Source: CAVSNH01 sp963729275
GTDB taxonomy: Bacteria; Actinomycetota; Acidimicrobiia; Acidimicrobiales; RAAP-2
Length of the DNA: 64,000 bases
Direction of reading: 5' to 3'
Assembly (NCBI GenBank): GCA_963729275.1
Contig: CAVSNH010000013.1
Location: forward strand, 124,001-188,000
Of the stretch, positions 48,503-58,050 are shown in pieces (the first letter of the stretch is position 1; every line of letters starts with the position of its first letter). Below the pieces are notes generated by a model. That model saw only the letters and a program-made list of their open reading frames with translations, searched no databases and was not told the origin of the DNA. Position numbers and translations under genes: made by a program.

Positions 48503-50104
48503 TCAGCCGGCGCCGAAGAAGGGGGCGTTGAAGCTGAACATCCCACCGTCGCCGGCGACCAACCAGTAGCCACCAGTCGCGGCGTCGGGGGTGATGCCCA
48601 CCACCGGTGCAGCGAGATGGATACTGGCGGCGGACCCGTAGAACGTCGCCGACCCATACGAGAAGACGCCCCCGTCGGACGACACCTCCCAGTAACCCGA
48701 ACCACTAGGAGCCGAGGCAATGCCGACGACTGACTGGGCGGCCACGCCGGCGGCAGAACCCAAGAACGGGGCAGCGAAGGCATACACCCCACCGTCGGCA
48801 CTCACGAGCCAATAGCCCCCGGTCGGGCTAGCGGTTATCCCGATGACGGGCGCAGCCAACGGGTGCCCACCCATCGAGCCGTCGAAGGCGGCATCGCCGA
48901 AGGCGAAGACTCCGCCATCGGCCGACACCTCCCAGTACCCGTCTCCGTCGGCCGTGGGGGCCAGGCCGACCATCGGAGCGGCGAGCGGGTGGCCGGCCAT
49001 CGAGCCGTAATACCCGGCGTCACCGTAGGCAAAGACGCCGCCATCGGCTGCCACCAGCCAATAGCCGTTGCCGTTCGGGGTGGAAACCACCTGACGGATC
49101 GGAGCACCAAGCTGGACCTCGTCGGTCGAGCCCTCGCCCACTGCGGCGCCGTGGTTGGTGACGGCCCCTTGCGCATTGGCCTCGAAGTAGCCACTGCCGG
49201 CGGGGACAGCCGCCGCAGAGAGCACCGGCGCGGCCAGGGCGTTCAACCCCCGGTAGCCGTTTCCGGGTGTGGCCGAGATCTCGTCGGAAGCGGCCGACAG
49301 CCCACCAGATCCCACCGCCCGGACCACGAAGTAATAGGTCACGCCGTCGGTCAGCCCGGTCACGTCGAAGGACTTCCCGGTGACCAGTGCCGCTCCATTG
49401 ACCGGGATGGTGCTCTCGGCGCCGGGGCTGGCGCCGACGAAGACGTCGTAACCAGCGACGCTACCCCTCGGTTCGGCCACCCACGAGACGCGCGACACGC
49501 CGCGACCGGAGGTGGCGGCGATGGCCACTGGTGCCGGTGGGGGCGGGACAGCCGACACGGCCGGCGGGTCAGCGGCCGGATCTGTGGCCGGGTCGGCGGC
49601 CGGGTCTCCATCCGACGCGGCTGTGCCCACCAGCGCGGTGGCCGGGTCCGTGGGCAAGGCCAGGCCACCGGTGGCGGGCAAGGCGGCCGCCGTCTTGGTC
49701 AGAGTGGTCGTGGTCGTAGTGGTGCCGTGGTTGTGCGGGTGGGTCCCGGTCCTGGTGTGGGTGCGGCCGCTGGCGGACGGTTTGATCGTTGTGGTGGTGA
49801 CCGACCGTGGCTGAGTCGTGGATGTCGATCCCAGGACCACCGGGTGCGCCGGCGACGTGGTCGACGTCGACGTCGACGTCGCCGTCGCCTTCCCCAGGTT
49901 CGCCCCCGGGGTCGCGCCATTGTCAGAGGATGCCGAGTGGGTGGGCTGGGCGGGGCTCTGGAGCGCGAACACCGCGCCGCCAGCCAGGACGAGCACGACG
50001 ACGGCCGTGCCGGCGAGCAGAAGGCGGGCGCGCCGGCCCGGCAGTGGGGAGTCGCCCACCAACCACAGCCACCACTGCTTCAGTGCACGCGCCCAACTCT
50101 TCAC
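48503..50104 (-). CDS. Membrane-anchored protein with FN3 domain and six-repeat propeller
   Basis: The 533-residue protein has a short cytoplasmic tail and one transmembrane helix (about 28-48). A long Thr/Ser/Pro-rich stalk follows, then an FN3 domain (about 190-282; YDVFVGASPGAESTIPVNG) and six C-terminal repeats of the GYWLVAADGGVFAYGDAGYY type (about 305-533), the same kind as in the two large secreted proteins. The last repeat stops early, as in those proteins. An LPATG at 142-146 lies inside the stalk and is not a sorting signal. The GTG start follows AAAGGG. The role is unknown; surface display of the propeller is inferred. Confidence 0.8.
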   Translation of the reverse strand: MKSWARALKQWWLWLVGDSPLPGRRARLLLAGTAVVVLVLAGGAVFALQSPAQPTHSASSDNGATPGANLGKATATSTSTSTTSPAHPVVLGSTSTTQPRSVTTTTIKPSASGRTHTRTGTHPHNHGTTTTTTTLTKTAAALPATGGLALPTDPATALVGTAASDGDPAADPATDPAADPPAVSAVPPPPAPVAIAATSGRGVSRVSWVAEPRGSVAGYDVFVGASPGAESTIPVNGAALVTGKSFDVTGLTDGVTYYFVVRAVGSGGLSAASDEISATPGNGYRGLNALAAPVLSAAAVPAGSGYFEANAQGAVTNHGAAVGEGSTDEVQLGAPIRQVVSTPNGNGYWLVAADGGVFAYGDAGYYGSMAGHPLAAPMVGLAPTADGDGYWEVSADGGVFAFGDAAFDGSMGGHPLAAPVIGITASPTGGYWLVSADGGVYAFAAPFLGSAAGVAAQSVVGIASAPSGSGYWEVSSDGGVFSYGSATFYGSAASIHLAAPVVGITPDAATGGYWLVAGDGGMFSFNAPFFGAG

Positions 50105-50387
50105 GGGCAGGCCCTTTCATCGACCGTGCAGTCCCCACCTCACGCCATCTGCGGGTCGATCGGCCTTCGCGCCACGACCCTCAGGCGGGGAAGCCTCCAG
50201 CCAGTGAGTATAGGGCCGGCCGGGAGCAAGCTGCGGCGCGCCCACGCACCGAATTCCGGCCCGTCATCGGACCCGACTGGATTCCGTGGCTAGCTCGGTT
50301 CCAGCGCTGTCGCCGCCGCCAACCCGTTTGGTGCGGCCTTGCCAGCCTCGCAAAGGCCGGTTTCGGCCGCCGCTCGTGACCGCCCGC
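50105..50387. other. Intergenic region, nothing recognised
   Basis: This gap of 283 bases between two minus-strand genes (panD upstream, propeller protein downstream) should hold the promoter of the propeller gene. I see no small gene, strong hairpin or clear promoter hexamers. Confidence 0.4.
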
Positions 50388-50741
50388 TCACTGCTCGGCG
50401 TCCACCACCCGATTCTCTCCGTCGACAAAGACGATCGCGGGTCGGTGATCGGCCAGCTCGGCGTCCTCGACGTCGACGTAGGAAAGGATGATCACGAGAT
50501 CGCCGACCTCTGCCATGCGAGCGGCAGCGCCGTTGAGGCAGACCTGACCTTCGACCCCCTCGATCGCGTAGGTCTCGATCCGGGCCCCGTTCATGAGGTT
50601 GAGCACCGTCACCTGCTCGAAGGGCAGCACATCGGCCGCCTTGAGAAGGACCGGATCGAGCGAGATGGACCCGACGTAATTCAGGTCGGCGTCGGTTACC
50701 CGAGCCCGGTGAATCTTCCCGTTGAGCATTCTCCGTCTCAC
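50388..50741 (-). CDS. panD: Aspartate 1-decarboxylase precursor
   Basis: The 117-residue pyruvoyl enzyme makes beta-alanine for pantothenate. The self-cleavage site Gly24-Ser25 is present in YVGSISLD, preceded by MLNGKIHRARVTDADL. NGAAAR and VIILSYVDVED follow, as in the family. Processing at Ser25 yields the pyruvoyl group. No panB or panC is adjacent. The start ATG is at the usual family position. Confidence 0.95.
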   Translation of the reverse strand: MRRRMLNGKIHRARVTDADLNYVGSISLDPVLLKAADVLPFEQVTVLNLMNGARIETYAIEGVEGQVCLNGAAARMAEVGDLVIILSYVDVEDAELADHRPAIVFVDGENRVVDAEQ

Positions 50742-50953
50742 GGCTGGTCCTTTTCTCTCGCGCTGTTTCGCGCTCTCTCGCCTCGTCCCCAGGATAGGTC
50801 GGTCATAGGCGTCTCCGGCCCGACGCTCGTCGGACCACTCAATTATGAACCATGACCGGCGCCACCGAACCGAGCCTCGACACTGCCGCCCAGACCTGGA
50901 TCACCGGTGTCGGCGGCACAGTCCTTGACCTGAACAACGGTTGAGCCCATACC

Positions 50954-52348
50954 GTGGCCGTGATGGCCGGGACGCGCCCCGATGTCACGCCGGCTCGACT
51001 GTGGGATCCGTCGCGCCGAGCCCTCGTAACCGGCCTGGTCGGCTCCGTCACCTTCGTGGCTGTCGAGGCCTTGGCCGTTGCCACGGTCTTGCCTCTCCTC
51101 GCCCACAGCCTCCACGGCGTGGCCCTGTACGGCTGGGTGGTGAGCGCCTTCATGCTGTCCAGCCTGGTCGGCATCGTGGTCGCCGGACGGATGGCCGACC
51201 GCCGGGGCCCAGCGCCGCCGTATGCACTCGGGGTCGGGTGCTTCGCAGCCGGGCTGGTCGTGGCCGGATTGGCGCCGACCATGCTCGTGCTGATCGCCGG
51301 CCGCATTCTGCAAGGGCTCGGGGCGGGCGTCGTCTCGACCGTGGCCTACGTTGCCATCGGTCGTGCCTTGCCCGAAGATCTGCGAGCCCGCATGTTCGCC
51401 GTTCTCTCGACGGCGTGGGTGGTGCCGGGGGTGGTGGGACCGGCCCTGGCCGCGCAGGTGGGCCGTCTCTTCGGCTGGCGGTGGGTGTTCCTCGGTCTCG
51501 TGCCCATCGTCCTCGGTGCCGGGGCGCTGGCACTTGTTGGTCTCCGTCGCCTGGGTCCTCCCTCGGCGGTCGCGTCCAATGAGCACCGGGTGGTCGACGG
51601 GCTGCAAGCCGCCCTGGGCGCAGCCCTCGCCTTAGCCGGCCTGGGGAGTGGGCGTCCACTGGTCGCCGGCGGGCTGCTGCTGGCGGCACCCTTCGTCGCC
51701 ATCCCCCCGCTGCGTCGCCTACTTCCAATGGGGACGCTGCGCGCTGCGCCGGGCCTGCCGACCACGGTATTGCTGCGCGGCCTGCTCACCTTCGCATTCT
51801 TCGGAGGCGACGCCTTTGTCACCCTGGCCCTGGTCGGGGGACGTCACTGGACCATCGCCTGGGCCAGCGTGGCGGTGACCGGTGCCGCGTTGTCGTGGAC
51901 GGCCGGCGCCTGGTTCCAGGCGCACCGTCATGGGCAGTGGTCGCCGCAGCGCTTCGTCCGTTACGGCCTCCTCCTCGTCGTGGTGGGAACGGCGGGGATG
52001 CTGATCGTCCTCCGACCCGGCACTCCGGTGGCGCTCGGGGTGCTGGTCTGGACGGTGGCCGGTGCGGGCATGGGTCTCGCCTACGCGCCGCTCTCCTTGC
52101 TCACCCTGTCCGGCGCTCCGCCAGCCGGAGAGGGTTGGGCCACGACCTCCCTGAGCCTGTGCGACGTGCTCGGCACGGCACTCGGAGCGGGCGTCGGAGG
52201 AGCGGCCGTGGCCCTCGGCGACCGATTCGGTTGGCCGCTGTCCGACGGGCTGACCCTCGCGTTCATCCTCTCGGGAGCGGTGGCCATCGGCGCATTCGTC
52301 CTCACCGCACGACTTCCCCACTCGCCGGCAACATCGGCCGAGGCTTGA
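50954..52348 (+). CDS. Major facilitator superfamily transporter
   Basis: The 464-residue protein has 12-14 predicted hydrophobic helices and the MFS loop motif GRMADRRGPAPPYALG between helices 2 and 3, plus the helix-5 motif WVVPGVVGPALAA typical of drug:H+ antiporters. An export role is likely, but the substrate is unknown. The GTG at 50954 and ATG at 50963 are alternative starts. Confidence 0.87.
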   Translation: MAVMAGTRPDVTPARLWDPSRRALVTGLVGSVTFVAVEALAVATVLPLLAHSLHGVALYGWVVSAFMLSSLVGIVVAGRMADRRGPAPPYALGVGCFAAGLVVAGLAPTMLVLIAGRILQGLGAGVVSTVAYVAIGRALPEDLRARMFAVLSTAWVVPGVVGPALAAQVGRLFGWRWVFLGLVPIVLGAGALALVGLRRLGPPSAVASNEHRVVDGLQAALGAALALAGLGSGRPLVAGGLLLAAPFVAIPPLRRLLPMGTLRAAPGLPTTVLLRGLLTFAFFGGDAFVTLALVGGRHWTIAWASVAVTGAALSWTAGAWFQAHRHGQWSPQRFVRYGLLLVVVGTAGMLIVLRPGTPVALGVLVWTVAGAGMGLAYAPLSLLTLSGAPPAGEGWATTSLSLCDVLGTALGAGVGGAAVALGDRFGWPLSDGLTLAFILSGAVAIGAFVLTARLPHSPATSAEA

Positions 52349-52367
52349 GCAGCACCGGCCCCGAAGG

Positions 52368-53318
52368 TCAATGTCGGCGCTGGTACTCGATCACCGTCGT
52401 GGACAGGATGCAGGAACCGGGCTGGATGATCTCGACCCGCAGAGTGCCGGTCATGACGTCGTAGTCGACGCCCTCGGCTTCGAACGTGCCCGTGCAGGTG
52501 CTCACCTGCGGGATGGGTCCTAGATCGATCACGTGGCCGGGCACCGGTCTGTCGTCCAACGGATGGGCCAGGCGGACCTCGAGTAGTGGCTTCTCGTTGG
52601 CAAAGAGGTGAAGGCTGTCGTCGTCCGAGGCGCAGATCAGTGTCGTCGCCGTGATGAAGTCGCAACCCTGGATGTCGTTCACGGGATGGTCGAGCGCGAT
52701 GAACGCGGCCAGAGGCAGATTGCCGCCCGCCGCGGGCGTCTGCTTGTTGAGGAGCGGCGTCGGGTACACCTGCAGGTGGTGAATCGTCCCCCACGTGCCG
52801 GCCACCATCCACTGCTCGTCCGGGGAGATGGCGTCGAACGAGTTGTTGTAGAGCTCGCCAGGGATGAGGTGGTGGACGTAGGGGATCATCGTGCCGCCCG
52901 GCGTGGTCACTACGAACAGCTTCGACGAACCGGAAGCCGGGCCCTGGTAGGCGTCGATGATGTCGCCGTCGGCCGAGTCAGGGTCCCCGATGTGCGTCCA
53001 CCCCTCGGCGGCCAGGCTCGGCGGAACCGACAGCAGGCCCCGGTACACGATCTCGCTGCCGCCACCGGGTAGCTCGACGGTCGCCAAACCCTCACCCGCG
53101 TACAGCGTCGGTTCCGTGTAAGTCCCGATTTCCTGCCAGTGGGCGATGCCGCTTCGGCTCAATGGGGGCGTCGGTCGCGCCAACCCAACGTGGCTCGCCG
53201 CTCCGGCCGCCACGCCGGTCGCGGCGGTCGCGCCACCAACCCCCAAGAGCACCACGCCGGAGGCGCAGAGGACGGCCACCGTGCGCGACAGCCCCTTTGC
53301 CCTGCCCGTCGAGCTCAC
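52368..53318 (-). CDS. Secreted protein of unknown function
   Basis: The 316-residue protein has a signal peptide (about residues 10-35; VAVLCASGVVLLGVGGATAA) and a mature part of beta-rich character. Segments such as DEQWMVAGTWGTIHHLQVYP and CDFITATTLICASDDD suggest a repeat or propeller-like fold. I recognise no family. Four cysteines in the mature part may form disulfides. The GTG at 53318 was chosen so that the signal peptide starts normally; the frame is open to 53363. It is the last gene of the DUF4331 operon direction. Confidence 0.65.
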   Translation of the reverse strand: MSSTGRAKGLSRTVAVLCASGVVLLGVGGATAATGVAAGAASHVGLARPTPPLSRSGIAHWQEIGTYTEPTLYAGEGLATVELPGGGSEIVYRGLLSVPPSLAAEGWTHIGDPDSADGDIIDAYQGPASGSSKLFVVTTPGGTMIPYVHHLIPGELYNNSFDAISPDEQWMVAGTWGTIHHLQVYPTPLLNKQTPAAGGNLPLAAFIALDHPVNDIQGCDFITATTLICASDDDSLHLFANEKPLLEVRLAHPLDDRPVPGHVIDLGPIPQVSTCTGTFEAEGVDYDVMTGTLRVEIIQPGSCILSTTVIEYQRRH

Positions 53319-53405
53319 TCCCCAGCCGACCTTGTCACGTCCCCCCGGTCCGCAGGCGGCCATGCGAGGCCTTGTCGCCCCCGTCGGTCGTTCAGACCTG
53401 CGGCG

Positions 53406-53801
53406 TCATTGTGGCAGCTGGCGCAATCCGGAGGTGACGAGGTCGCCCACCTGCTGCTCGTTGGGCCAGTGGGCCTCGGTGACCCGTCCGGCCTCGACGG
53501 CGACCTGGAGGACGGGCTCGGTGTCCGCACTGCACTCGCGCAATTGGTGCACGCCTGGCGGGAGACTCCCGAAGACGGCGGCGAAGCACGCCCCGGCACG
53601 GACGTCTCGCCGCCGCACCGCGGTGTGCTGGCCCGTCCATGGCCCTTCCTCGAGCCGGATCTCGACCTCCCTGCCGTTCATGTGCTCCGCCAGATAGACG
53701 ACGAGCGCGCCTCGAGACGCCCCGATGTCGAGGACGACCGTCGCTTCGCCGCTTGGGCCCGGCAGTTGCTCCGGGTGCGTCATGGATGCCGATGGGGCCA
53801 T
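53406..53801 (-). CDS. Conserved small beta-rich protein following DUF4331
   Basis: The product is 131 residues (125 if started at ATG 53783). It starts its core with ATVVLDIGASRGALVVYLAE, then GREVEIRLEEG, and has a later block ACFAAVFGSLPPGVHQLR and a C-terminal GRVTEAHWP. This pattern is common in short actinobacterial proteins of unknown function. It begins three bases after the DUF4331 stop and is clearly in the same transcript. Confidence 0.72.
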   Translation of the reverse strand: MAPSASMTHPEQLPGPSGEATVVLDIGASRGALVVYLAEHMNGREVEIRLEEGPWTGQHTAVRRRDVRAGACFAAVFGSLPPGVHQLRECSADTEPVLQVAVEAGRVTEAHWPNEQQVGDLVTSGLRQLPQ

Positions 53802-53804
53802 CGG

Positions 53805-55232
53805 TCAGGCTGGCCCGGACGGCACTTCGAAGCCCTGGTATGGCGTCCCCAGGTAGGGGAAGTTGGGCAGGTAGTTCTCGGTGCCCATGGCTCTCAGGTC
53901 GGTCGGTCCCGACGTGAGGCCCATCGAGATCTCGCCGGCGGCGCCGTCAGGTTTGAACGTCGGGTCGACCAGTGGCAGCGAGGCACCGGCAATGCACCGC
54001 AGCTCGATGGTTGCGACGTCGTCGAACACCCGCCGTCCATTCGGGTACCCGGCCGGGTCGCCGCCGATCAGCCCGAGGTTGGACGGCGACGACGTCGGCG
54101 GGACGGCGACGTTGAGCCGGAGCAGGTCGGCCTGAGTCGGACCGGTGTAATTCTGGAAGCCGGCGACAACCCCGCTCGGGATCCCGGTCAAAAGGATCGC
54201 CACGAGGTCGCTGCGCGGCGCGCCGGAGGCGTTGAAGGCGGCCAGCTTGGGGAACACGTTCGGGTAGAGGTCGGGCAGCAGGCCGGCCAGCTCCGGAGTG
54301 GTGTACCGGGCGGCGAACTGACGGTCGCCGACCGGCGGCTGCGAGTTCCAATAGTCCTTATGGGCCAGGGCGATGACCACCTCGTTGATCAACGGGTTCC
54401 CGAGACGCGAGACCTGCACGAACGGGCCGGACACCGTGTTCTGGCCAGGAGGGGTCTCGAGGATGATGGCCTTCTGGCGGCTTGCCGTCGTCCAGATGCC
54501 GAGGACGGCGTTGGGATCGGTCACATTGCCGGGATTGGTGCCATTGGCCGTGAGGTCCTCGATGGGAACCTGCAAGGCAATGCTGTGGACGTTCACGTTG
54601 GCCGTCGAGTTCACGCCGGCGGCCATATGACCGAGGCCGGTATTGCTCAACCCGAAGGTCGTGTGCAGTTCCTCGAACGGCCGCAGGATGCCGAGATCGA
54701 AGATGGCGCCCAGGTCGACATAGAAGCCTTCCGCCCGCTGCCCGGCGAAGACGGTGGTCCGGGGCCCCAGGTTGATGGTCGCCTGGCTGACCAGGTCGAG
54801 ATAGTCGGGCGTCGACAAGGGCCCGATGTTGCAGGGCGGACACGGCAGGTTGGTGGCGAGAACCTGGGGCTGGCAGCCATTCTCCACTCGGGAGACCGTG
54901 TAGGTCTGTCGCCGGTTCCAACTCGAATCGTTGATGTTGAGGATGGGTCCCGTGTTGTAGAGGAAGGTGTTGGGGTTGTCGATGGTGGTCGTGAACTGGA
55001 ACTGATAGACGATCTCGGAGCAGCCATCACCGTCGTTGTCGATGTTGATCTCGTAGAGGACGTCATCACCGAATTCGTAGAAGTTGGGCCCCCCGTCGGG
55101 TGACTCCAGGGGGATGTAGTTGGCCAGGATGGTCACCAGCTCTGGCTTGTCCGGGCTTACGAACGCGTACAGGTCCGTAGAGTCGGCGACGGGGTCCTTC
55201 GAGATCTCGGGGGCTTCACGATGGGACGACAT
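53805..55232 (-). CDS. DUF4331 domain protein
   Basis: The 475-residue protein starts with the family signature SSHREAPEISKDPVADSTDLYAFVSP and is DUF4331 throughout, with Asp/Asn-rich calcium-like loops (INIDNDGDGCSEI). The function is unknown; many relatives are exported. Here I see no signal peptide, whereas the gene just upstream encodes a short protein with a Tat signal. The two are separated by 71 bases and are probably co-transcribed. Confidence 0.87.
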   Translation of the reverse strand: MSSHREAPEISKDPVADSTDLYAFVSPDKPELVTILANYIPLESPDGGPNFYEFGDDVLYEINIDNDGDGCSEIVYQFQFTTTIDNPNTFLYNTGPILNINDSSWNRRQTYTVSRVENGCQPQVLATNLPCPPCNIGPLSTPDYLDLVSQATINLGPRTTVFAGQRAEGFYVDLGAIFDLGILRPFEELHTTFGLSNTGLGHMAAGVNSTANVNVHSIALQVPIEDLTANGTNPGNVTDPNAVLGIWTTASRQKAIILETPPGQNTVSGPFVQVSRLGNPLINEVVIALAHKDYWNSQPPVGDRQFAARYTTPELAGLLPDLYPNVFPKLAAFNASGAPRSDLVAILLTGIPSGVVAGFQNYTGPTQADLLRLNVAVPPTSSPSNLGLIGGDPAGYPNGRRVFDDVATIELRCIAGASLPLVDPTFKPDGAAGEISMGLTSGPTDLRAMGTENYLPNFPYLGTPYQGFEVPSGPA

Positions 55233-55303
55233 GGCTCCTCAGTTTCTGATCGGTCTGCCGTGGCAGGTGGGTCGTAGGTGTGGCATGGACGAGAAGAGGC
55301 GAA

Positions 55304-55606
55304 TCAGCCGATGGCCCGGGCCAGGCGAGCGGCCAGCTGTGGGTCGATCAGGGTGATCTCGCGGGTGCCGGCGTAGATGGCGATCTCGCCGGTCTCCTGC
55401 ACATGGGCGATGAGTGGCGCGCCGACGGACTCCGACGCGGTAGCGACTTCGGCGGTGGCGGACTCGGCCGCTCCGGTATCCGCCGGACCCTGGCTCTCGA
55501 GTGCGTTGAGCACGGCCGGCGCCGCGGGCAGGGCGGAAATGGTGCCGGCAGCGACTAATGCTGCCGAGCTGCTCTTCAGGAACGTCCGTCGGCTGATGTC
55601 ACGCAT
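55304..55606 (-). CDS. Small Tat-signal protein upstream of DUF4331
   Basis: The 100-residue protein has a twin-arginine signal (MRDISRRTFLKSSSAALVAA) followed by a short Ala/Ser/Glu-rich region. The C-terminal part, IAIYAGTREITLIDPQLAAR, looks like a small beta-alpha unit. The ATG at 55606 has AAGG upstream; a longer frame adds sequence ahead of the signal and is rejected. It leads the operon with DUF4331. The mature part has no known domain; a role as export partner of DUF4331 is inference. Confidence 0.75.
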   Translation of the reverse strand: MRDISRRTFLKSSSAALVAAGTISALPAAPAVLNALESQGPADTGAAESATAEVATASESVGAPLIAHVQETGEIAIYAGTREITLIDPQLAARLARAIG

Positions 55607-56043
55607 GGCCGCCTTCCCCTTCAGACGCTGGGATGAGTGTCCGAGTACGAAGGAGGTTCGGAGCGGCCACCGGGTCCGGATGATGATTTTCCGCGGTTTT
55701 TCGGTGTCCGTAGCGGGCCCGCACGACGAACTCGCCTCGAGTGAGCGAACGGGTTTCGAAGTGACGAGTTGGGCCGGCAAGCTCGCCGCGCTCCGCAGGG
55801 CGCATGACTCGTGCGTCGGGACCGAGTTCAAACGGCGATCGACGGCCTGTGTCGGTGTGCCGGCCCCGATCGAGCGGAAGAGGTCAGCTCGCCGACTGAC
55901 GGAAAACGGTCATGCTCTACGCGAAACCGCCGCCCGGTAGGAGGGCGGCGGCTCGTCGCCACCGGCGGGAATTGGTGGCCTTGTCTTCGACTGTGCCGGC
56001 GCGACGGAAACCGTCCGACGGTCTGTTTGCAGTGACCGGAGTG
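55607..56043. other. Intergenic region, nothing recognised
   Basis: This 437-base gap contains short frames on both strands, but none has coding character or a family resemblance. It should include the promoter of the Tat/DUF4331 operon. Confidence 0.4.
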
Positions 56044-56262
56044 TCAGCGCGGATGTGAGATGCGCTGGTGAACCCGTTTCGCCCCGTCCACCTCGATGTG
56101 GGCGTTGATCCACCGGGTGCACTGCTCGCACCAGAAGACGGCGACCCCGGCTTGAATGGCGACCTCGCCGTCGACGGGTGCGAGAGGCCGAGGAGTCGAT
56201 GCTGGCAGGGCGTGCTCGGTTCCTGTCCCTCGCTGATCCTCAGCGGGATCTTTGGTGTCCAT
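56044..56262 (-). CDS. Small protein with CxxC motif
   Basis: The 72-residue protein ends with the ordered-looking segment VFWCEQCTRWINAHIEVDG followed by KRVHQRISHPR, after a disordered Pro/Glu-rich N-terminus. The CEQC pair may bind metal. The ATG at 56262 has GAGG nine bases upstream. The frame is open to 56391, but that part looks non-coding. No family recognised. Confidence 0.5.
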   Translation of the reverse strand: MDTKDPAEDQRGTGTEHALPASTPRPLAPVDGEVAIQAGVAVFWCEQCTRWINAHIEVDGAKRVHQRISHPR

Positions 56263-56537
56263 GGACTGTGACCTCGCAATCGGCTCGAAGGCCCGCCCGT
56301 CCCGTAGGAGCCTGTCCCGGTTATCGGCACGGGCGGACCCGCCCTTGAACCTGGGCCACGAGGCAGCTCGTGGCCTCTCAGCGCTCACCACCCATTTCCG
56401 GCCCTGACGCCCCGAGTCCCCCGAGCTCTAGGACCCTGTCGAGGAGGCAGAAGGTGTCGCTGACCGCGTGTCGATCCAGCACGACACGGCCGGGCTGAGC
56501 CGGCCGGGCACGACCTCCCCTTGCGCTCCTATGCGCC

Positions 56538-57026
56538 TTATGCGGCAGCCGCGGCAGCGACGTGCGGAAGGGCGAGGATTCGCTCGAGCGGATCGCCCGC
56601 CTCCTCCCCTAAGCAGCGGTGGGCGAAGCTCGCCAACGCTTCCTCGTGAGCGACGTAGGCCAGAGCAATCTCGCGCTCCTGCGCATCGGCGGCGAGATCG
56701 ACCAGCTGACGGTACTTGGCCAAGAAATTAACCGTCACCGGAGGGATCGACGCGAGGAACTCGTCCCAGGCCATGTGGGCGACCGCGTCGGCCAACTCGC
56801 TTGCATCGGCCAACGTCTTCTCGGTGTCACCACGATCAAGACCCCGCCCCTCGAACACGGGCTCCGCCAGCTCCTTCGTGGCCCGTTCGAGGAGGGTCAG
56901 GACGTCCAGCTGACGTCGGCGCTCTGGCTCATCCTCACGTTCGGCCATCACGCCGAAGAGTGCCTCTCCCAATACCTCGCCCTGATACGACTCGACCCAC
57001 AGATCCGCAGCGCCCATTCTGGGCAT
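56538..57026 (-). CDS. Helical protein of unknown function
   Basis: The 162-residue protein is rich in amphipathic helices (for example QLDVLTLLERATKELAEPV and ALAYVAHEEALASFAHRCLG). The HEEALASFAH segment suggests a ferritin-like four-helix bundle, but the paired ExxH motifs needed for a di-iron centre are not both evident. The ATG at 57026 (MPRMGAADLW) has a weak ribosome site; 57017 is an alternative. Confidence 0.65.
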   Translation of the reverse strand: MPRMGAADLWVESYQGEVLGEALFGVMAEREDEPERRRQLDVLTLLERATKELAEPVFEGRGLDRGDTEKTLADASELADAVAHMAWDEFLASIPPVTVNFLAKYRQLVDLAADAQEREIALAYVAHEEALASFAHRCLGEEAGDPLERILALPHVAAAAAA

Positions 57027-57234
57027 TGTAGGTAGCGCGACGGGCTTTGACCATGGCTGTCGCCTGATCACCAGGGACGGCGGTCGAGAGCGCGGACGAC
57101 CTCGCCCCGTCCTGCCCGCTCAGGCATCTCTGGGGGTGGACGACGTTCGTCCGGGAAGCAGCCAGAAGCCTCCCACCTCCCTGTGGTGCTCGCCGAATTG
57201 AATCCGCCGCCGGCCCACGTTCGGAGCACGATCA

Positions 57235-57951
57235 TCAGGCTGACAGTGGGCGGGCCGCATCGAGGGCAGCGAGTATTGCCTTTTCGGCTTCACTGCGGAC
57301 GCCCGAGAGGTCCTCGAGGGTCAACCCATTGGTCGAGATGGGGTCGAGCGCCTGAATGCACACCTTGCCGGGTCGGACACCAAGACGGCCCTTGGGCGGG
57401 AGCACGTCGGCGGAACCGTGGATGGCGACAGGCAGTATGGGCGCGCCGATTCGGATGGCCAGCTCGAAGGCACCGGCCTTGAACGGGAGCCGTGCGCCCG
57501 CCGCCGGGATGCCTCCTTCGGGGAAGATCACGATCTTGAAGTCGCTCATTGACGGGACGGTATCGACCAACCCATCCAGTTGCCGCCTCGCTGTCTGGCG
57601 GTCCCTTCGCTCGATCGGAATCGTCCTCATCCCCCGCATCGCCGCCGACAGCAGCGGGACCCGGAATAGCTCGGCGCTGGCGAGGAAGCGGACCTCCGGC
57701 AGGACGAAGAGCATGGCGGCGATGTCGAGAGGACTCGAGTGGTTGGCCACCACGACGAGCGAGCGATCGCCACGAAGTACGTCACATCCATCGTCCACGA
57801 ACCGGACCCCGCACAACCGGGCGATCCACATCACGCCACCGCGGGCCACCCGGTCTCCGAGCTCGGTCGAGATCAGGCACACCAACGTGACCACGATCAG
57901 CGTCAGCGGGAGGGCGACCACGACGACGAGGCGGTTCAGTCCTGTCCTCAC
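57235..57951 (-). CDS. 1-acylglycerol-3-phosphate acyltransferase-like protein (second PlsC)
   Basis: The 238-residue acyltransferase has an N-terminal hydrophobic helix (LVVVVALPLTLIVVTLVCLI), the HX4D motif NHSSPLD, FPEGGIPAAGARLPFKAGAF and APILPVAIHGS. FPEGG replaces the usual FPEGT. I chose the GTG at 57951; a TTG at 58047 would add 32 Arg-rich residues. It is just downstream of a ferritin-like protein gene, so the two may act in one lipid pathway. Confidence 0.8.
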   Translation of the reverse strand: MRTGLNRLVVVVALPLTLIVVTLVCLISTELGDRVARGGVMWIARLCGVRFVDDGCDVLRGDRSLVVVANHSSPLDIAAMLFVLPEVRFLASAELFRVPLLSAAMRGMRTIPIERRDRQTARRQLDGLVDTVPSMSDFKIVIFPEGGIPAAGARLPFKAGAFELAIRIGAPILPVAIHGSADVLPPKGRLGVRPGKVCIQALDPISTNGLTLEDLSGVRSEAEKAILAALDAARPLSA

Positions 57952-58050
57952 GACGAACGCCAACCTGTCGGGCCGGAGGTGCCGACAGCTGTCGATCCTT
58001 CGCTCGTGCCCGGGTCGTCCACATCTCCTCGAGCGTTGGGAAGGCAAACG

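Noticed and set aside
49664..49681. LPATGG motif in the propeller membrane protein
   Set aside because: It lies at residues 142-147 in the middle of a stalk with no following hydrophobic helix and charged tail, so it is not a sortase signal.
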